DNA from: Branchiostoma floridae
Taxonomy: Eukaryota > Chordata > Leptocardii > Amphioxiformes > Branchiostomatidae
Assembly: GCF_000003815.2 (NCBI RefSeq)
Contig: NC_049980.1
Coordinates: 34,721,991-34,785,990 of the forward strand
DNA length: 64,000 nt
Direction: 5' to 3'
Shown: piece by piece, positions 34,589-48,140 of the stretch
Position numbering within the stretch: the first letter of the stretch is position 1
Layout of the letters: every line of letters starts with the position of its first letter
The notes under the pieces: generated by a model
What the model was told of the DNA's origin: nothing
Seen by the model: the letters and a program-made list of their open reading frames with translations, nothing else
The model's database searches: none
Made by a program: the position numbers and the translations under genes

Positions 34589-37500
34589 TCAGGAAATGAT
34601 ACGTTTATAAGAAGTACCTGGAACAGCCTGGCATATGAAGCGGAAATGCAAGGAGCATCTGCTGTCGAACCACTTGTCGGAGTAAAGAACGCAATCTTCC
34701 CTGCCCCCAGAGTTGTCCGGTTGTCCCGGACTCCAGGAGCTGTACGTCCCAAGTGCAGAACCATCCACCCACTCAAAGCTTCCCTCCTCCCGCCGATCGT
34801 GCAGGCCGAACCAGAAGCCACTGTCGCTCACGGACCTGTACAAGGAGATCAGGAAGGCGTTGGTCTCAGCGTCTCGGGGCATGGCGAGGGTGCCGCCGTC
34901 TTCACCACAGGCCGCGGCCGCTCCGCTGAAGGACTTCGCTGTGTTGAAGACCTTGTAGCAGATTCCACGGAACACTGCGTAACCACTAGGACAGGATACT
35001 GGAAAACATTTTGAATTGACAACAGGCTAAGAAGGAATAGTTATATTACAGATCACAGAGCAGCACACACAAAGGAAGGAAACGGTGTTTCACACCCGGA
35101 ATTATTGTAGTTTGTTACAATTTATCAATAAATTAAAACATTCTACAAACAAATTATGTACAGCTCGAAAGGCCAACATTTGCTCGTGAGCAAATACAGT
35201 TTCAATCCAGCTCAATGCAAAAGTATATTCCTTTGGGCATATGTCCAAGGCACCTCTGTACCAACTTTCAGATCATTAGGTTGTGATACCAGAACACAGG
35301 GGCCCCAATCATATATTTATGGTCTAAAAATGACCAAAAATCTTAATTCAAAAAGTATTTACTCAATCCGCCTCATGACAAATTTCAGGTCATTTGAAAC
35401 CATTTGAAGATTTGACTGCAGAAGGAGAAGAAGAAACATGGCAAAGGATAAAATATTTCCCTTTATACCTTAGTATGGTGTGAAATATAACAACTGCAAA
35501 CCCAACTTACCTGGTGTCTTGTTCATCTCGTGACGACGCTGCTCCGAAGTAGTGGTTCGGCTTCGCTCTTTATCCAGGTCGCGCTTCAAGGTGTCAACAA
35601 TGGTGAACATGTTGTCTTGGTCGCGCTTCAAGGCGTCCACAGTGGCGGACAGTCGGCGTATGTCGTCTTGGCCGAGTTTCAAGGCGTTAACAGTGGCGGA
35701 CATGTCGTCTAGGTCACCCGCCAAGGCGTCAACAGTGTCGGACACGTCGTCTTGGTCACGCTTCAAGGCGTCGACAGTGGTGGACAGTTGGCGTATGTCG
35801 TCTTGGCCGCGTTTCAAAGTGTCAACAGTGGTGGACATGTTGTCTTGGTCGCGTTTCAAGGCGTCCAAGGTGGTGGACATGTTGTCTTGGTCGCGCTTTA
35901 AGGCGTCAACAGTGGTGGACATGTCGTCGTGGTCGCGCTTCAAGGTGTCAGCAGTGGTGGATATGTCGTCTTGGTCACGCTTCAAGGCGTCAACAGTAGC
36001 GGACAGTTGGCGCATGCCGTCTTGGTCGCGCTTGAAGACGTTAACAGTGGTGGACAGTTGAGATATCTCCTGCAAACGTATCAACATACGTCAGAATACC
36101 AAACGTATAGAAAAACTGGATGAATAAGCAGCAATTTCTAGCTTGATAGACTCAATAAACAAAGCAGAACCAGTGTAAGTAAAATTGATGTACAACAGGC
36201 TCTGTGGTAGAGGGGTGTTTACCTCTTTATTGATGAACGTCAGAGGGGCGACTCCTACAGCAACCATACTAAGCAGCAGCGCAATACAGGCTGTGATGCA
36301 GCTGCGGTGGGAGCGGATGAAGGCACAGAAGGCACCGTGGCGACTTGCTTCGTCCTGATACGTGCGGTCTGTCAGAGTACACGAGAGTTTAAAGCAAGGA
36401 ATTATTTTTTTCAAACGTTGAACAACAATCTACAACACATTTGTGACTGGTGTAGGCTGTCGTACGATTTTGATGTCGTGGAAGTTTTGTGCAAGCGGTC
36501 TATGACAGAACCAACCCCCGACAAAGATCTAAGACAGCCATTTCCGTAACAAGACCCGAACTACTATATCAGGAATGCAATTATTTTATGATCGGACGAC
36601 AAGCGTGTGACGAATCTGAACAGACACAGCAATGCAAGGATAGGACAGGAGCAGGACAAAACCTGTAGGATTAAAATGTTTTACCTGCTCTGGAGACGTA
36701 CAAAGCGTTTTACCTGCTCTGGAGACGTACAAAGCGTTTTATCTGCTCTGGAGACGTACAAAGCGTTTTACCTGCTCTGGAGACGTACAAAGCGTTTTAC
36801 CTGCTCTGGAGACGTACAAAGCGTTGGGTATGCTCGCAGCGGCGTCCGCAATGGGCCGCCAATCAGTCTGCGGCTGCTGCACGGGTGTGGTGCCTGGAGG
36901 AAAATTACACAATCAAAATGGTGCCGTCGATATGCATTTTCTTATTCACATATATTTTGTGAGTATCGGCAAAAAGCACAATTTGCTTATAGTTATACAA
37001 AATCTTCTGCTCAAGGCTTTATATAAGTCAATATATATTTAGAAAAACAGTCGCTTACAGATTTTATTAAGTTAAGATACACCTTTTTATATAGATATTT
37101 ACTAACTATTATCATATAATCTTATTAGAAAAAAAAACAAAATAAGTCTGCGCCAAATGAACACTACTCTGCTCGTACTGTACATTTCACCATACAAAAT
37201 TCTTCAGGCTCAACTTGTTTGTAGTGGAGACAAGTTTGGAAACGTTGGGGGGGGGGGGAAATATACGTTTGATGGGAAAACATCATCGTCGTGGTTACCT
37301 GAATTTGCAGCATATTACTGTAACAACATTTTATTTTATGTATGCTTCATCTTGAGCAGCGATATTGGGTTCCAGACTGATTGTTTTCAGTTGTTTTCAA
37401 ACTGGTTGTTTTAAGTTTTAACTAATTTTACCTATAAGTGCGGTCTTTAACGTATCGACTTTTGACGACCGAGGACTAAGTTAACCCTCATCCGACCGGT

Positions 37501-38894
37501 ACATTTTTACGACGAATCTGACCGTATGGGGTCATTTTTGACCCCATTTTGTTTTGCTCATAGACATATTTCTGCTGGCTTATTTTGTCATTTGTATAGA
37601 TTTAATGTTTCACCAAGCTATGAAAAATATTTTGACAAGTTTTGATGGCAGTAATTTTTACTCATTATTATAATTTATGCAGAAAATAAGGAGAAACCAT
37701 CTTTTGCTCTAAAAATCTACCATACTCCACTTACTTTAACAATGTTTTTGTCTTAGCAATTTCTAATAGATAAGTTTGATGCTACAAGAATGCTGATGGC
37801 ATAATTATGTTTTTTGACAAAAAAAGATACAATATTTGTGAAAAGTAACGAATTTATTACTTAATTATGCACCATACTCTGTCACCTAAATACATACATA
37901 CAATAACTCTTGTCTATTTTCCCGCAAAGATGTTTCTTGTAGGTTCCTTCTGCACATTTTGTCCATATATTGTTTTTTAATTAATTAGAAACATTTTCAC
38001 TTTCATTAGCATAGGTAGTTAGTGCTCATTATCATAATTTATGCATAATGTCAAAAACTGTGTTTTACACTAAAAAAAACTACATTTCTTTCAAAATATT
38101 CGGTGTTTACTCATCTAAACAACTATATTTTGTTGCTGTAATAGCAATGATGAGGAATGCCTGTTATTCTATTGAAATTTCTTGATATTTACGTAATTAA
38201 TGATTCATAATTGGCTGGGGTCATTTTTGACCCCACCGAACCAGACACAAACATTCAAGTATAGCTTATACAATAATGGGCAAAACTCAGTGAAAAATTG
38301 GTAGATGCTGTTAGACATGTATATTAACAAATTCATGGAAGGATTTTTTTCTCCGATGAAAAATGTTGCTTTGGCAGATAAAAATATACGCCTGGGGTCA
38401 AAAATGACCCCATACGGTCGGATGAGGGTTAACATTTGATGCTCCCCATGTACGGGGCTTTATTTCACCATCCGAAATGTTGGATGCAACCCCTCATTAC
38501 GCCATGCCAAAGCGGGGTTCGCACTTGATCCTTATGGTCAGGTAGTGGGATCATTGACCACTTGGGCCCCAACGGAAATGAAATAGCTATCGTCATAAAA
38601 TCCAAGCTCCACGACTCGGCTAAATGCTATTTGGAAAAGATTTTTAAAAACTGGAAAGATGAGTTACACCAAGCAATGCACTGGGTAATTTTAAAAATTA
38701 GATTTCTCACTATATAGATTGATATATAGATATAAGCCTCTTAGTCAGATGGCAGAGACCGATGAGCGTGCAATGCGGTTCATACAAAGTTTTTTTTGCT
38801 GTTTCTATACCTCTGAGGTGTAGAGGGAAGTTATCTAAAAAAAACCGTATCTACCTGTGTCACCAGTCCGTGACTGCTGCTGCCCTCCCGGCAT
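34589..38894 (-). CDS. Type II transmembrane C-type lectin, gene 4 (shortest neck)
   Basis: Exons: 38855-38894 (start, MPGGQQQSRTGDT), 36801-36893 (tail), 36223-36368 (transmembrane), 35511-36069 (neck) and 34589-34998 (lectin domain, ending KRIIS). Lengths sum to 1248 nt, 415 residues, with correct phases. The neck is only about 186 residues and is the only one lacking the MCQLP repeat, hence no cysteine there. The lectin domain shows CPSGYAVFRGICYK, a WFGL variant of WIGL, QPD, GREDC and KWFD. It has a single tail exon (NALY). The intron between start and tail exons carries a piggyBac-like insertion, and the sequence just 3' of the start exon (38735-38840) differs from the other units. The gene appears intact. 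Confidence 0.86.
36685..36829 (-). repeat. 29-bp splice-donor minisatellite (5 copies) in gene 4
   Basis: Exon/donor junctions fall at 36685, 36714, 36743, 36772 and 36801. The copy at 36743 reads TTTTATCTG on the plus strand, converting its donor GT to AT and presumably inactivating that site. The other four are GTAAAACG-type. Confidence 0.83.
37481..38432. mobile_element. piggyBac-like non-autonomous element with TTAA target duplication
   Basis: The element (37485-38428, 944 bp) is flanked by TTAA on both sides (37481-37484, 38429-38432). Its termini are inverted repeats: CCCTCATCCGACC on the left, GGTCGGATGAGGG on the right. Sub-terminal palindromes of GGGGTCATTTTTGACCCC type occur near both ends. 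The empty site in gene 1 (GGACTAAGTTAAAGTCTGA near 12589) contains a single TTAA, confirming precise insertion. TTAA duplication and CCC ends are hallmarks of the piggyBac superfamily. No transposase ORF is present. Confidence 0.87.
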
Positions 38895-40186
38895 GGTGCG
38901 ACTTGTCCGTTCCTGCACAGCACAAATACACGCCCTGCGTCAGGCGGGGGCCGAAACACAATGACGAAATAAAATGTAAAAATGAAGAAATTAAAATTAG
39001 AGATGAAACGTCGTACGTGGGTGGCAAACATAAACGTTTTCCAGTCGAGACAAATCAAATAAACACGTTATCGTTTTCTTTGTTTGTTTGTTACATGTTG
39101 AAAGAGAGGCATCGAAAACAACATTTCAATACATTCTATTTTTCATCATGTTTTTCTCATACTTTCTTGCGTGCCATAATACCGCCACATAAAAAAAATT
39201 GTTATGGAAACTTTATCAAAATTTTCTGGAACACCTAAATATCTGAATTGTATATACATCAGGATTGCTCATGTTGCATCGGTACATCTCTTTATATCAA
39301 ATCATGTTATTGTATTATTTTAATCATGTGGTGATATTATTATATGGAATCGGTTGGAATTATGAGGGTTAATATTGAATCCATTGATATGCACCCATAA
39401 AAGAAAAACCAATTTTCATTATTGTTTCTTCGTCTAAAATTTTCCGTGTTCGTCGCACAACACGAAGTCTCTCAACACAAGGAAGAGTTTTGTGTTAACC
39501 TGCATACATTTAGAGATTTTCTGCAACACATTTTCATTTGAGGCAACACCCTATATGGCAAACCATGCTGTGCTGCAGTATTGCTAAGAGCTGTCAGGTG
39601 GCGTTATTTACAGGAGCTAGCTTTACACATGTCAGAATGTCAGGGTCGACAAGGAGAATGAATTGTTGTATGGATGTTTTGGTAAATGCTTGGGAATAAC
39701 TCGTAAATAAACGAATTCGATTCATGCATCTGGTCTCGGACCGGAGTTTCTTTTACGATTTCGGAGGTTGGCGGCCAGCCTCAGGCCGAAGGGCTACAGT
39801 TCCGCTAGGAAACGTAGGACGCGAAACTTAATCAATATGGTGGAAAGCCGTTTACTGTCGACAAACCTATATTCCGATAAACCTATTGGTATATCTGTCT
39901 GTTGCCTCTTTATTTTGGGTAGAATATGTAGTAAAATTTCAATTCAGGACCCGAAAACTATCATTTTTAACACTTTTTCATGCATCTTTATTCGTCATCT
40001 GTCAGATTAACTATAGAAATGTAGGAATAAGTATACCATATTATGTCATATTGTTCTATATCATATATCATTTAATTTATAAGAATAATAATCATTGGTC
40101 TTTTGGTTCAATCCACGAACACTGAAATACATTGCAGCGTCTTATGCACAGTAGGTGACGCCGAATCGCTACCCAATCAATCATTT

Positions 40187-40740
40187 GATAAAATGTCATG
40201 TCAGATGATGTAATATCATATATCATATCATATCATATCATATCATAAAATGTCATGTCAGATTATATAATATCATATATCATATCATTTCATATCATAA
40301 AATGTCATGTCAGATGATATTATATCACATATCATATCATATCATAAAATGTCATGTCAGATGATATAATATCATATATAATATATCATAAAATGTCATG
40401 TCAGATGATACAATATCATATATCATATATCATATCATAAAATGTCATGTCAGATGATATTATATCATATATCATATCATATCATAAAATGTCATGTCAG
40501 ATGATGTAATATCATATATCATATCATAAAATGTCATGTCAGATGATATAATATCATATATCATATCATATCATATCATATCATAAAATGTCATGTCAGA
40601 TGATATTATATCACATATCATATCATATCATAAAATGTCATGTCAGATGATATTATATCATTTTCCTATTTTTGCTCTCCTGGCATGGCGCGACTTGTCA
40701 GGTTTTGTCGGGGTCCGAAACACAAAGAAATTAGAAACCA
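40187..40740. repeat. 47-bp satellite (about 10 copies, longest block) abutting a relic first exon
   Basis: About ten monomers with length steps of five bases. The relic exon on the minus strand (about 40665-40740) encodes TSRAMPGEQK followed by a stop. Confidence 0.8.
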
Positions 40741-42244
40741 AAGAAGAAAGGAAATCATATTGAGTGAGTAGCAAACAGTGCACGTTTTTCAGTCGAGACA
40801 AATCATACAGACACGTAATCCTTTGGGTTTGTTTGATACATGCTGTAAGAGAGGTATCAACAACAATCTTCAAAGAAATGTCACGTTTTTGATTATGTTT
40901 GGAAAACAAAAAGATTTATTGAATAAATTTATGTATAGGTATGCACCCATAGGTACCCATTCTTTCTTTCCTTTTTATGTTTTGTTAACAGATCGAGTGT
41001 TGAATACAGAGTAAAGAGACTCTTTTTACACAGTCACAGCTTTAGTTCCGCCGACCTTTGGGTGCCTGTCACCTTCATCAGGGCTGACTGGTTCACCCTC
41101 AAAACTGATGCGAGTGTGGGAATGAAAAAAAAAAATTAGCCACAAAAGTTGTCTTCATTATGAAATCAAAGTTGTCAGGAAAGTTGAACAAATGACCAAA
41201 CATACAGTGTGCGCTGAACCAAACAATATATTTTTATTTGTGTTTTTACATATTTTCTTCTTTGGAACTAACGTTGGCCTTCCATGACCTTAATATCCGT
41301 TTTCTAATATTATTTTTAAAAGTCTACGTCATTTATTTTTGCAGCTACTTTGTGAAATTTACAATATGGTTAAAAACTGTTTCTGGAAACGACCGAAAAT
41401 CGATACGCGCTCGCAGATGTCATCCATGTAATCAAATTACCATGGCCTAACTTCTGTCTATTTTTTTAAGATTTCTTTGTTTTGTATCAATTCATCTTGG
41501 TGACAGTTAAGTTACTTCTTTAGTTATGTGACTGATTTTCAAGAAAACCCAACATAGGACACAAAAACAAATGAATAACAATGATATGACAATTACAATT
41601 AATACAAGTAACTTTACATGTAAATAACAATCAATTCACAAATACATCTGTTTGATAAAGGGTCACTTTAGAGAATAAACAATGAATTATAACAAAAGAA
41701 ATCGTAATTCTGATATATGACACTATATAAACAAACTAACCAGCTAGACATATTCAAATCAATATTCCAGGCGTTCGTTCGGCGTTTTGTAAGATCACAC
41801 CAAAACAGGACATGTACTTGATATGGCCAAACAAGGAGCATTTCCCTTTCTAGAATGTTCTTCACGTAAAAGAACTAATAATAGTTCATGCGGAAAGATC
41901 TGCACATTCTCTCTATATGAAAACTGGTGCGTGACTAATATTGTACAGTACACATCACTTTGGTACTTTCTATACATTCACTCCTTTGTATTAGTTTCCT
42001 ATTCGAAAAAGCCATCACAATCTTTGAAAAACAAGGTGCTACTTGGGCCGTTCCTACAGTTCCAGGATTGTATAGTGCACATCACGTCCATGCCCATCTA
42101 TTACTACGTCGTTACTTTCTATACATCCATCCCTTTGTATTAGTTTCTTACTCCGGAAAGCCTTAACAATGTTTGAAAAACAAGGTCCTACTTGGACACA
42201 GTCCTATAACTCCAGGATTTACTTCTTACTGGCTAGTTTTACTG

Positions 42245-42434
42245 CGGAGAGCCGCTGTACAACTGTTGCTGACTCCAGGTACTACGGTCAGCTGGTCAGT
42301 TTTCCTGCGGATGGCCGGAGAGCCGCTGTACAGCCTCAGACAGATGCAGGTCCTATCTGGAACTGTTGCTGACTCCAGGTACTACGGTCCGCTGGTCAGT
42401 TTTCCTGTGGATGGCCGGAGAGCCGCTGTACAGG
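42245..42434. repeat. 102-bp minisatellite, about 2 shortened copies (downstream of gene 5)
   Basis: The first copy is 71 bp (31 bp missing) and the second lacks three bases (GTTGCTGACTCC versus GTTGCTATGACTCC). The 31-bp loss is not a multiple of three, which argues against a selected reading frame. Confidence 0.75.
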
Positions 42435-42819
42435 TGTGGTGAGACTTCCACCAGACACCTATGGACGTCCTGAATAAAATGTAATAAATAGCAGGAGTGA
42501 GATGTGGAGTGATGTGTTTTAGCATGATGGTTTTTAATATATGTTGGGAAGGATATGACATGTTGGTACTGTTTTCACTATGCTGCGTTTGTTACTTTCC
42601 TTCCAAATAACCCTTTAAAGTTATACATCATTGAAAAGCTTAAGGTCTCTATTTTTCAAAAATGTAGCATAGTGAAAACAGTACCCCTACTTTAGGATCA
42701 AAAAGGAATTGGGAAAATCAATAGTGAAAATTTGCCAGCACCACAAGGTTTTTTTTACATGTCTAGTGTGGTGCAAAAATAATAAACAGCGGGATATGCA
42801 TGTTTCCCAGACAAGGTTT

Positions 42820-45800
42820 TCAGGAAATGGTACGGTTATAAGAAGTACCTGGAACAGCCTGGCATATGAAGCGGTAATGCCAGTCGCATGTGGAGTCGTT
42901 CCACTTGTCTTTCCAGTAGGTTGAGTAAAAAACGCAATCTTGGTTGCCCCCAGAGTTGTCCGGTTGTCCCGGAGCCCAGGAGTTGTAGGTCCCAAGTGCA
43001 GAACCATCCACCCACTCATAGCTTCCCTCTTTGCGCCGATCGTGCAGGCCGATCCAGAAGGCACCACCATGGCTCACGGACTTGTAAAAGGAGATCAGTA
43101 AGGCGTTGGTCTCAGCGTCTCGGGGCATGGCGAGGGTGCCGCCGTCTTCACCACAGGTCGCGTCCGCATCGATGAAGCTCTTAGGTGTGTCGAAGGCCTT
43201 GTAGCAGATTCCACGGAACACTGCGTAACCACTAGGACAGGATACTGGAAAACATTTTGCATTAACAACAGGCTAAGAAGGAATAGTTATGTTACAGATC
43301 ACAAAGCAGCACATACAAAGGAAGGAAACGGTGTTTCACACCCTGAATTATTGTAGTTTGTTACAATTTATCAGTCAATTAAAACATTCTAGAAACAAAT
43401 TATGTACAGCTAGAAAGGCTAACGTTTGCTCGTGAGCAAATACAGCCTATTTCAATCCAGCTCTCAATGCAAACGTATATTCCTTTGGGCATATGTCCAA
43501 GGGACATCTGTACCAACTTTCACATCATTAGGTTGTGATACCACAGCACAAGGGCCCCAATTATACATTTTATGGTCTAAAGATGACCAAAAAAAACTTA
43601 ATTCAAAAAGTATTTACTCAATTAGCCTCATGACAAATTTCAGGTCATTTGGTCCAAAAATGAAAAAAAGTTGAAACCATTTGAAGATTTGACATGAGAA
43701 GGAGAAGCAGAAGGAGAATGAGAGACATGACAAAAATATATTTCCCTCCATACCTTAGTATGGTGTGAAATATAACAACTGCAAACCCAACTTACCTGGT
43801 GCCTCGTGACGACGCTGCTCCAAAGTAGTGATTCGGCTTCGCTCTTTATCCAGGTCGCGCTTCAAGGCGTCAACAGTGGTGGACATTTTGTCTTGGTTAC
43901 GTTTCAAGGCGTCCACAGTGGCGGACAGTTGTCGTATGTCGTCTTGGCCGTGCTTCAAGGCGTTAACAGTGGCGGACATGTCGTCTTGGTCGCGCTTCAA
44001 GGCGTCAAAAGCGGTGGACAGTCTGCGCATGTCGTCTTCGTCGCACTTTAAGGCGTCCACAGTGGCGGACATGTCGTCTAGGTCACCCACCAAGGCGTCA
44101 ACTGTGGCGGACACGTCGTCTTGGTCACGCTTCAAGTCGTCGACAGTGGCGGGCAGTTGGCACATGTCGTCTTGGTCGCGCTTCAAGGCGTCAAAAGTGG
44201 TGGACATGTTGTCTTGATCACGTTTCAATGTGTCAACAGTAGCGGACAGCTGGCGTATGTCGTCTTGGTCACGCTTTAAGGCGTTAACTGTGGTGGACAC
44301 GTTGTCTTGTCCGTGCTTCAAGGCGTCGACAGTGGCGGACATATCGTCTTGGTCACGCTTCAAGGCGTCAACAGTAGCGGACAGTCGGCGCATGCCGTCT
44401 TGGTCGCGCTTGAAGACGTTAACAGTGGTGGACAGTTGAGATATCTCCTGTAAATGTATTAACATACGTCAGAATACCAAACGTATAGAACAACTAGATG
44501 AATAAGCAGAAAGTTCTAGCTTAATAGTCTCAATTGACAAAGCAGAACCAGTGTAAGTAAAATTGATATGCAACAGGCTCTGTGGTAGAGGGGTGTTTAC
44601 CTCTTTATTGATGAACGTGAGAGGGGCGACTCCTACAGCAACCATACTAAGCAGCAGGGCAATACAGGCTGTGATGCAGCTGCGGTGGGAGCGGATGAAG
44701 GTACAGAAGGCACCGTGGCGACTCGCTTCGTCCTGATAGGTGCGGTCTGTTAGAGTACACGAGAGTTTAAAGCAAGGAATTATTTTTCAAACGTTGAACA
44801 ACAATTTACAACACATTTGTGACTGGTGTAGGCTGTCGTACGATTTTGATGTCGTGGAAGTTTTGCGCAAGCGGTCTATGACAGAACTAACCCCCGACAA
44901 AGATCTAAGACAGCCATTTCCGTAACAAGACCCGCACGACTATATCAGTAATGCAATTAGTTTATGATAGGACGACAATCTTGTGACGAATCTGAACAGA
45001 CACAGCAATGCAAGGATAGGACAGGAGCAGGACAAAACCTGTAGGATTAAAACGTCTTACCTGCTCTGGAGACGTACAAAGTGTTGGGTATGCTCGCAGC
45101 GGCGTCCGCAATGGACCGCCAATCAGTCTGCGGCTGCTGCACGGGTGTGGTGTCTGGGGAAAATTACACAGTTAAACACTTACTTCATATGCAGTAAATA
45201 GTTTCCAAGCGAGACAAAAACAGGACGCCGATAGCGGACTGGAAAACATTTTACCTTGTCCAGAGGCGTACATAGGGTTGGGCACACTCGCAGCGGCGTC
45301 GGCACGTGCCTGCCAATCCGTTCGGGGCCGCCGTATGGGTTTAATACCTTGGGAAAATAACCAAATTAAAATGGTGCCGTCGGTATGTATTTTTTCATTC
45401 ACATATATTTTTTGAGTATCAGACAAAAGCACAATATGTTCATATAAAGTCTTCTCACCTCACCTCACCTCTTCTACTTAAGGCTTTATATAAACAAGTC
45501 GGTATACAGTCAAAAAACAGCTTATAGATTGTATGAAGCCAAGATACACGTTTTTATATAAATATATGCTAAATATTATAAGATAATCTTATTAGAAAAT
45601 TAACAACTAAAAGAAGTCTGCGCCAAATGAACACTCTCTTTTGTTCTTATTGTACATTGCATCATAAAAGAATTCTTCAGGCTCAATTTGTTGTCGTAGA
45701 GACCAGTTTGGTAACGTGGGGGGGGGGCTGAAAATATACATTGGAGAGGAAAACAGTGCTTAATCATCGTGGTTACCTAAATTTGCATCATATTACTGTA

Positions 45801-46355
45801 ACAACATTTTATCATATGGCTATTCTAGAGTCGAGTAAGTTTCATCTCGAGCAGCGATGTTGGGTTCCAGACTGGTTGTTGTCAGCCAAGTATAACTACT
45901 TTTACCGATAATTTTGTGCCATTCAATGTGTAGACTTTTGACGACCGAGGACTAACTTAACGTCTGATACTGATGATGTACGGGGCTTTATTTCACCATC
46001 CGAAATGTTGAATGCAACCCCTCATTACGCCATGCCCCAAGCGGGATTCGCACTTGATCCTCATGGTCAGGTAGTGGGAACATTGACCACTTGGGCCCCA
46101 ACGGAAATGAAATAGCTATCGTCATAAAATCCAAGCTCCACGACTCGGCTAGTTGCTATTTGGAAAAGATTTTTTTTAATGAAAATACACCAAATGTTAC
46201 ACCAAGCAATGCACTGGGTAATTTGAATCATTATATTTCTCACTATATAGATTAATATATAAACATTGGCCTCTGACATGTGTAGAAAGAAGATATTTAA
46301 AAAAAACGTATCTACCTGTGTCACCAGTCCGTGGCTGCTGCTGCCCTCCCGGCAT
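42820..46355 (-). CDS. Type II transmembrane C-type lectin, gene 5 (two tail exons, canonical WND)
   Basis: Exons: 46316-46355 (start), 45255-45347 (second tail exon, NPMY), 45061-45153 (tail, NALY), 44601-44746 (transmembrane), 43796-44447 (neck, about 217 residues with one MCQLP repeat) and 42820-43244 (lectin domain). Lengths sum to 1449 nt, 482 residues. The membrane helix is at about 98-119. The lectin domain (about 342-482) has CPSGYAVFRGICYK, FWIGL, QPD, GNQDC, a four-residue-longer loop (STYWKDKW) and KWND, the canonical second calcium-site motif. The NPMY motif is of the NPXY type used for clathrin-dependent internalisation in other receptors; that role is inference here. All splice sites are consensus and the gene appears intact. 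Confidence 0.87.
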
Positions 46356-47648
46356 GGTGCGACTTGTCCGGTTCCTGCACAGCACAAATACACGCCCTGC
46401 GTCAGGCGGGGGCCGAAACACAATGACGAAATAAAGTGTAAAAATGAAGAAATTAAAATTACTGATGAAAAGTCGTACGTGGGTGGCAAACATAAACGTT
46501 TTCCAGTCGAGACAAATCAAATAAACACGCAATCGTTTTCTTTGTTTGTTTGTTACATATTGAAAGAGAAGCATCGAAAACAACATTTCAATACATTCTA
46601 TTTTTCATCATGTTTTTCTCATACTTTCTTGCGTGCCATAATACCGCCACATAAAAAAAATTGTTATGGAAACTTTATCAAAATTTTCTGGAACACCTAA
46701 ATATCTGAATTGTATATACATCAGGATTGCTCATGTTGCATCGGTACATCTCTTTATATCAAATCATGTTATTGTATTATTTTAATCATGTGGTGATATT
46801 ATTATATGGAATCGGTTGGAATTATGAGGGTTAATATTGAATCCATTGATATGCACCCATAAAAGAAAAACCAATTTTCATTATTGTTTCTTCGTCTAAA
46901 ATTTTCCGTGTTCGTCGCACAACACGAAGTCTCTCAACACAAGGAAGAGTTTTGTGTTAACCTGCATACATTTAGAGATTTTCTGCAACACATTTTCATT
47001 TGAGGCAACACCCTATATGGCAAACCATGCTGTGCTGCAGTATTGCTAAGAGCTGTCAGGTGGCGTTATTTACAGGAGCTAGCTTTACACATGTCAGAAT
47101 GTCAGGGTCGACAAGGAGAATGAATTGTTGTATGGATGTTTTGGTAAATGCTTGGGAATAACTCGTAAATAAACGAATTCGATTCATGCATCTGGTCTCG
47201 GACCGGAGTTTCTTTTACGATTTCGGAGGTTGGCGGCCAGCCTCAGGCCGAAGGGCTACAGTTCCGCTAGGAAACGTAGGACGCGAAACTTAATCAATAT
47301 GGTGGAAAGCCGTTTACTGTCGACAAACCTATATTCCGATAAACCTATTGGTATATCTGTCTGTTGCCTCTTTATTTTGGGTAGAATATGTAGTAAAATT
47401 TCAATTCAGGACCCGAAAACTATCATTTTTAACACTTTTTCATGCATCTTTATTCGTCATCTGTCAGATTAACTATAGAAATGTAGGAATAAGTATACCA
47501 TATTATGTCATATTGTTCTATATCATATATCATTTAATTTATAAGAATAATAATCATTGGTCTTTTGGTTCAATCCACGAACACTGAAATACATTGCAGC
47601 GTCTTATACACAGTAGAAGACGCCGAATCGCTACCCAATCAATCATTT

Positions 47649-48140
47649 GATAAAATGTCATGTCAGATGATGTAATATCATATATCATATCATATCATAT
47701 CATAAAATGTCATGTCAGATTATATAATATCATATATCATATCATTTCATATCATAAAATGTCATGTCAGATGATATTATATCACATATCATATCATATC
47801 ATAAAATGTCATGTCAGATGATATAATATCATATATAATATATCATAAAATGTCATGTCAGATGATATTATATCATATATCATATCATATCATAAAATGT
47901 CATGTCAGATGATGTAATATCATATATCATATCATAAAATGTCATGTCAGATGATATAATATCATATATCATATCATATCATATCATAAAATGTCATGTC
48001 AGATGATATTATATCACATATCATATCATATCATAAAATGTCATGTCAGATGATATTATATCATTTTCCTATTTTTGCTCTCCTGGCATGGCGCGACTTG
48101 TCAGGTTTTGTCGGGGTCCGAAACACAAAGAAATTAGAAA
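47649..48140. repeat. 47-bp satellite (about 9 copies) abutting a relic first exon
   Basis: Almost identical to the 40187 block apart from a lost monomer and five-base length differences. The relic exon follows at about 48069-48140 (minus). Confidence 0.8.

Larger units (their letters stand above)
38895..42819. other. Spacer between lectin genes 4 and 5
   Basis: It holds the 5' flank of gene 4, the longest satellite and relic exon (40187-40740), GTTAACAGATCGAG block (about 40984), AT-rich sequence, and the 102-bp minisatellite (42245-42434). The stretch from about 39115 to 40960 is nearly identical to 46577-48350. No gene is supported. Confidence 0.55.
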
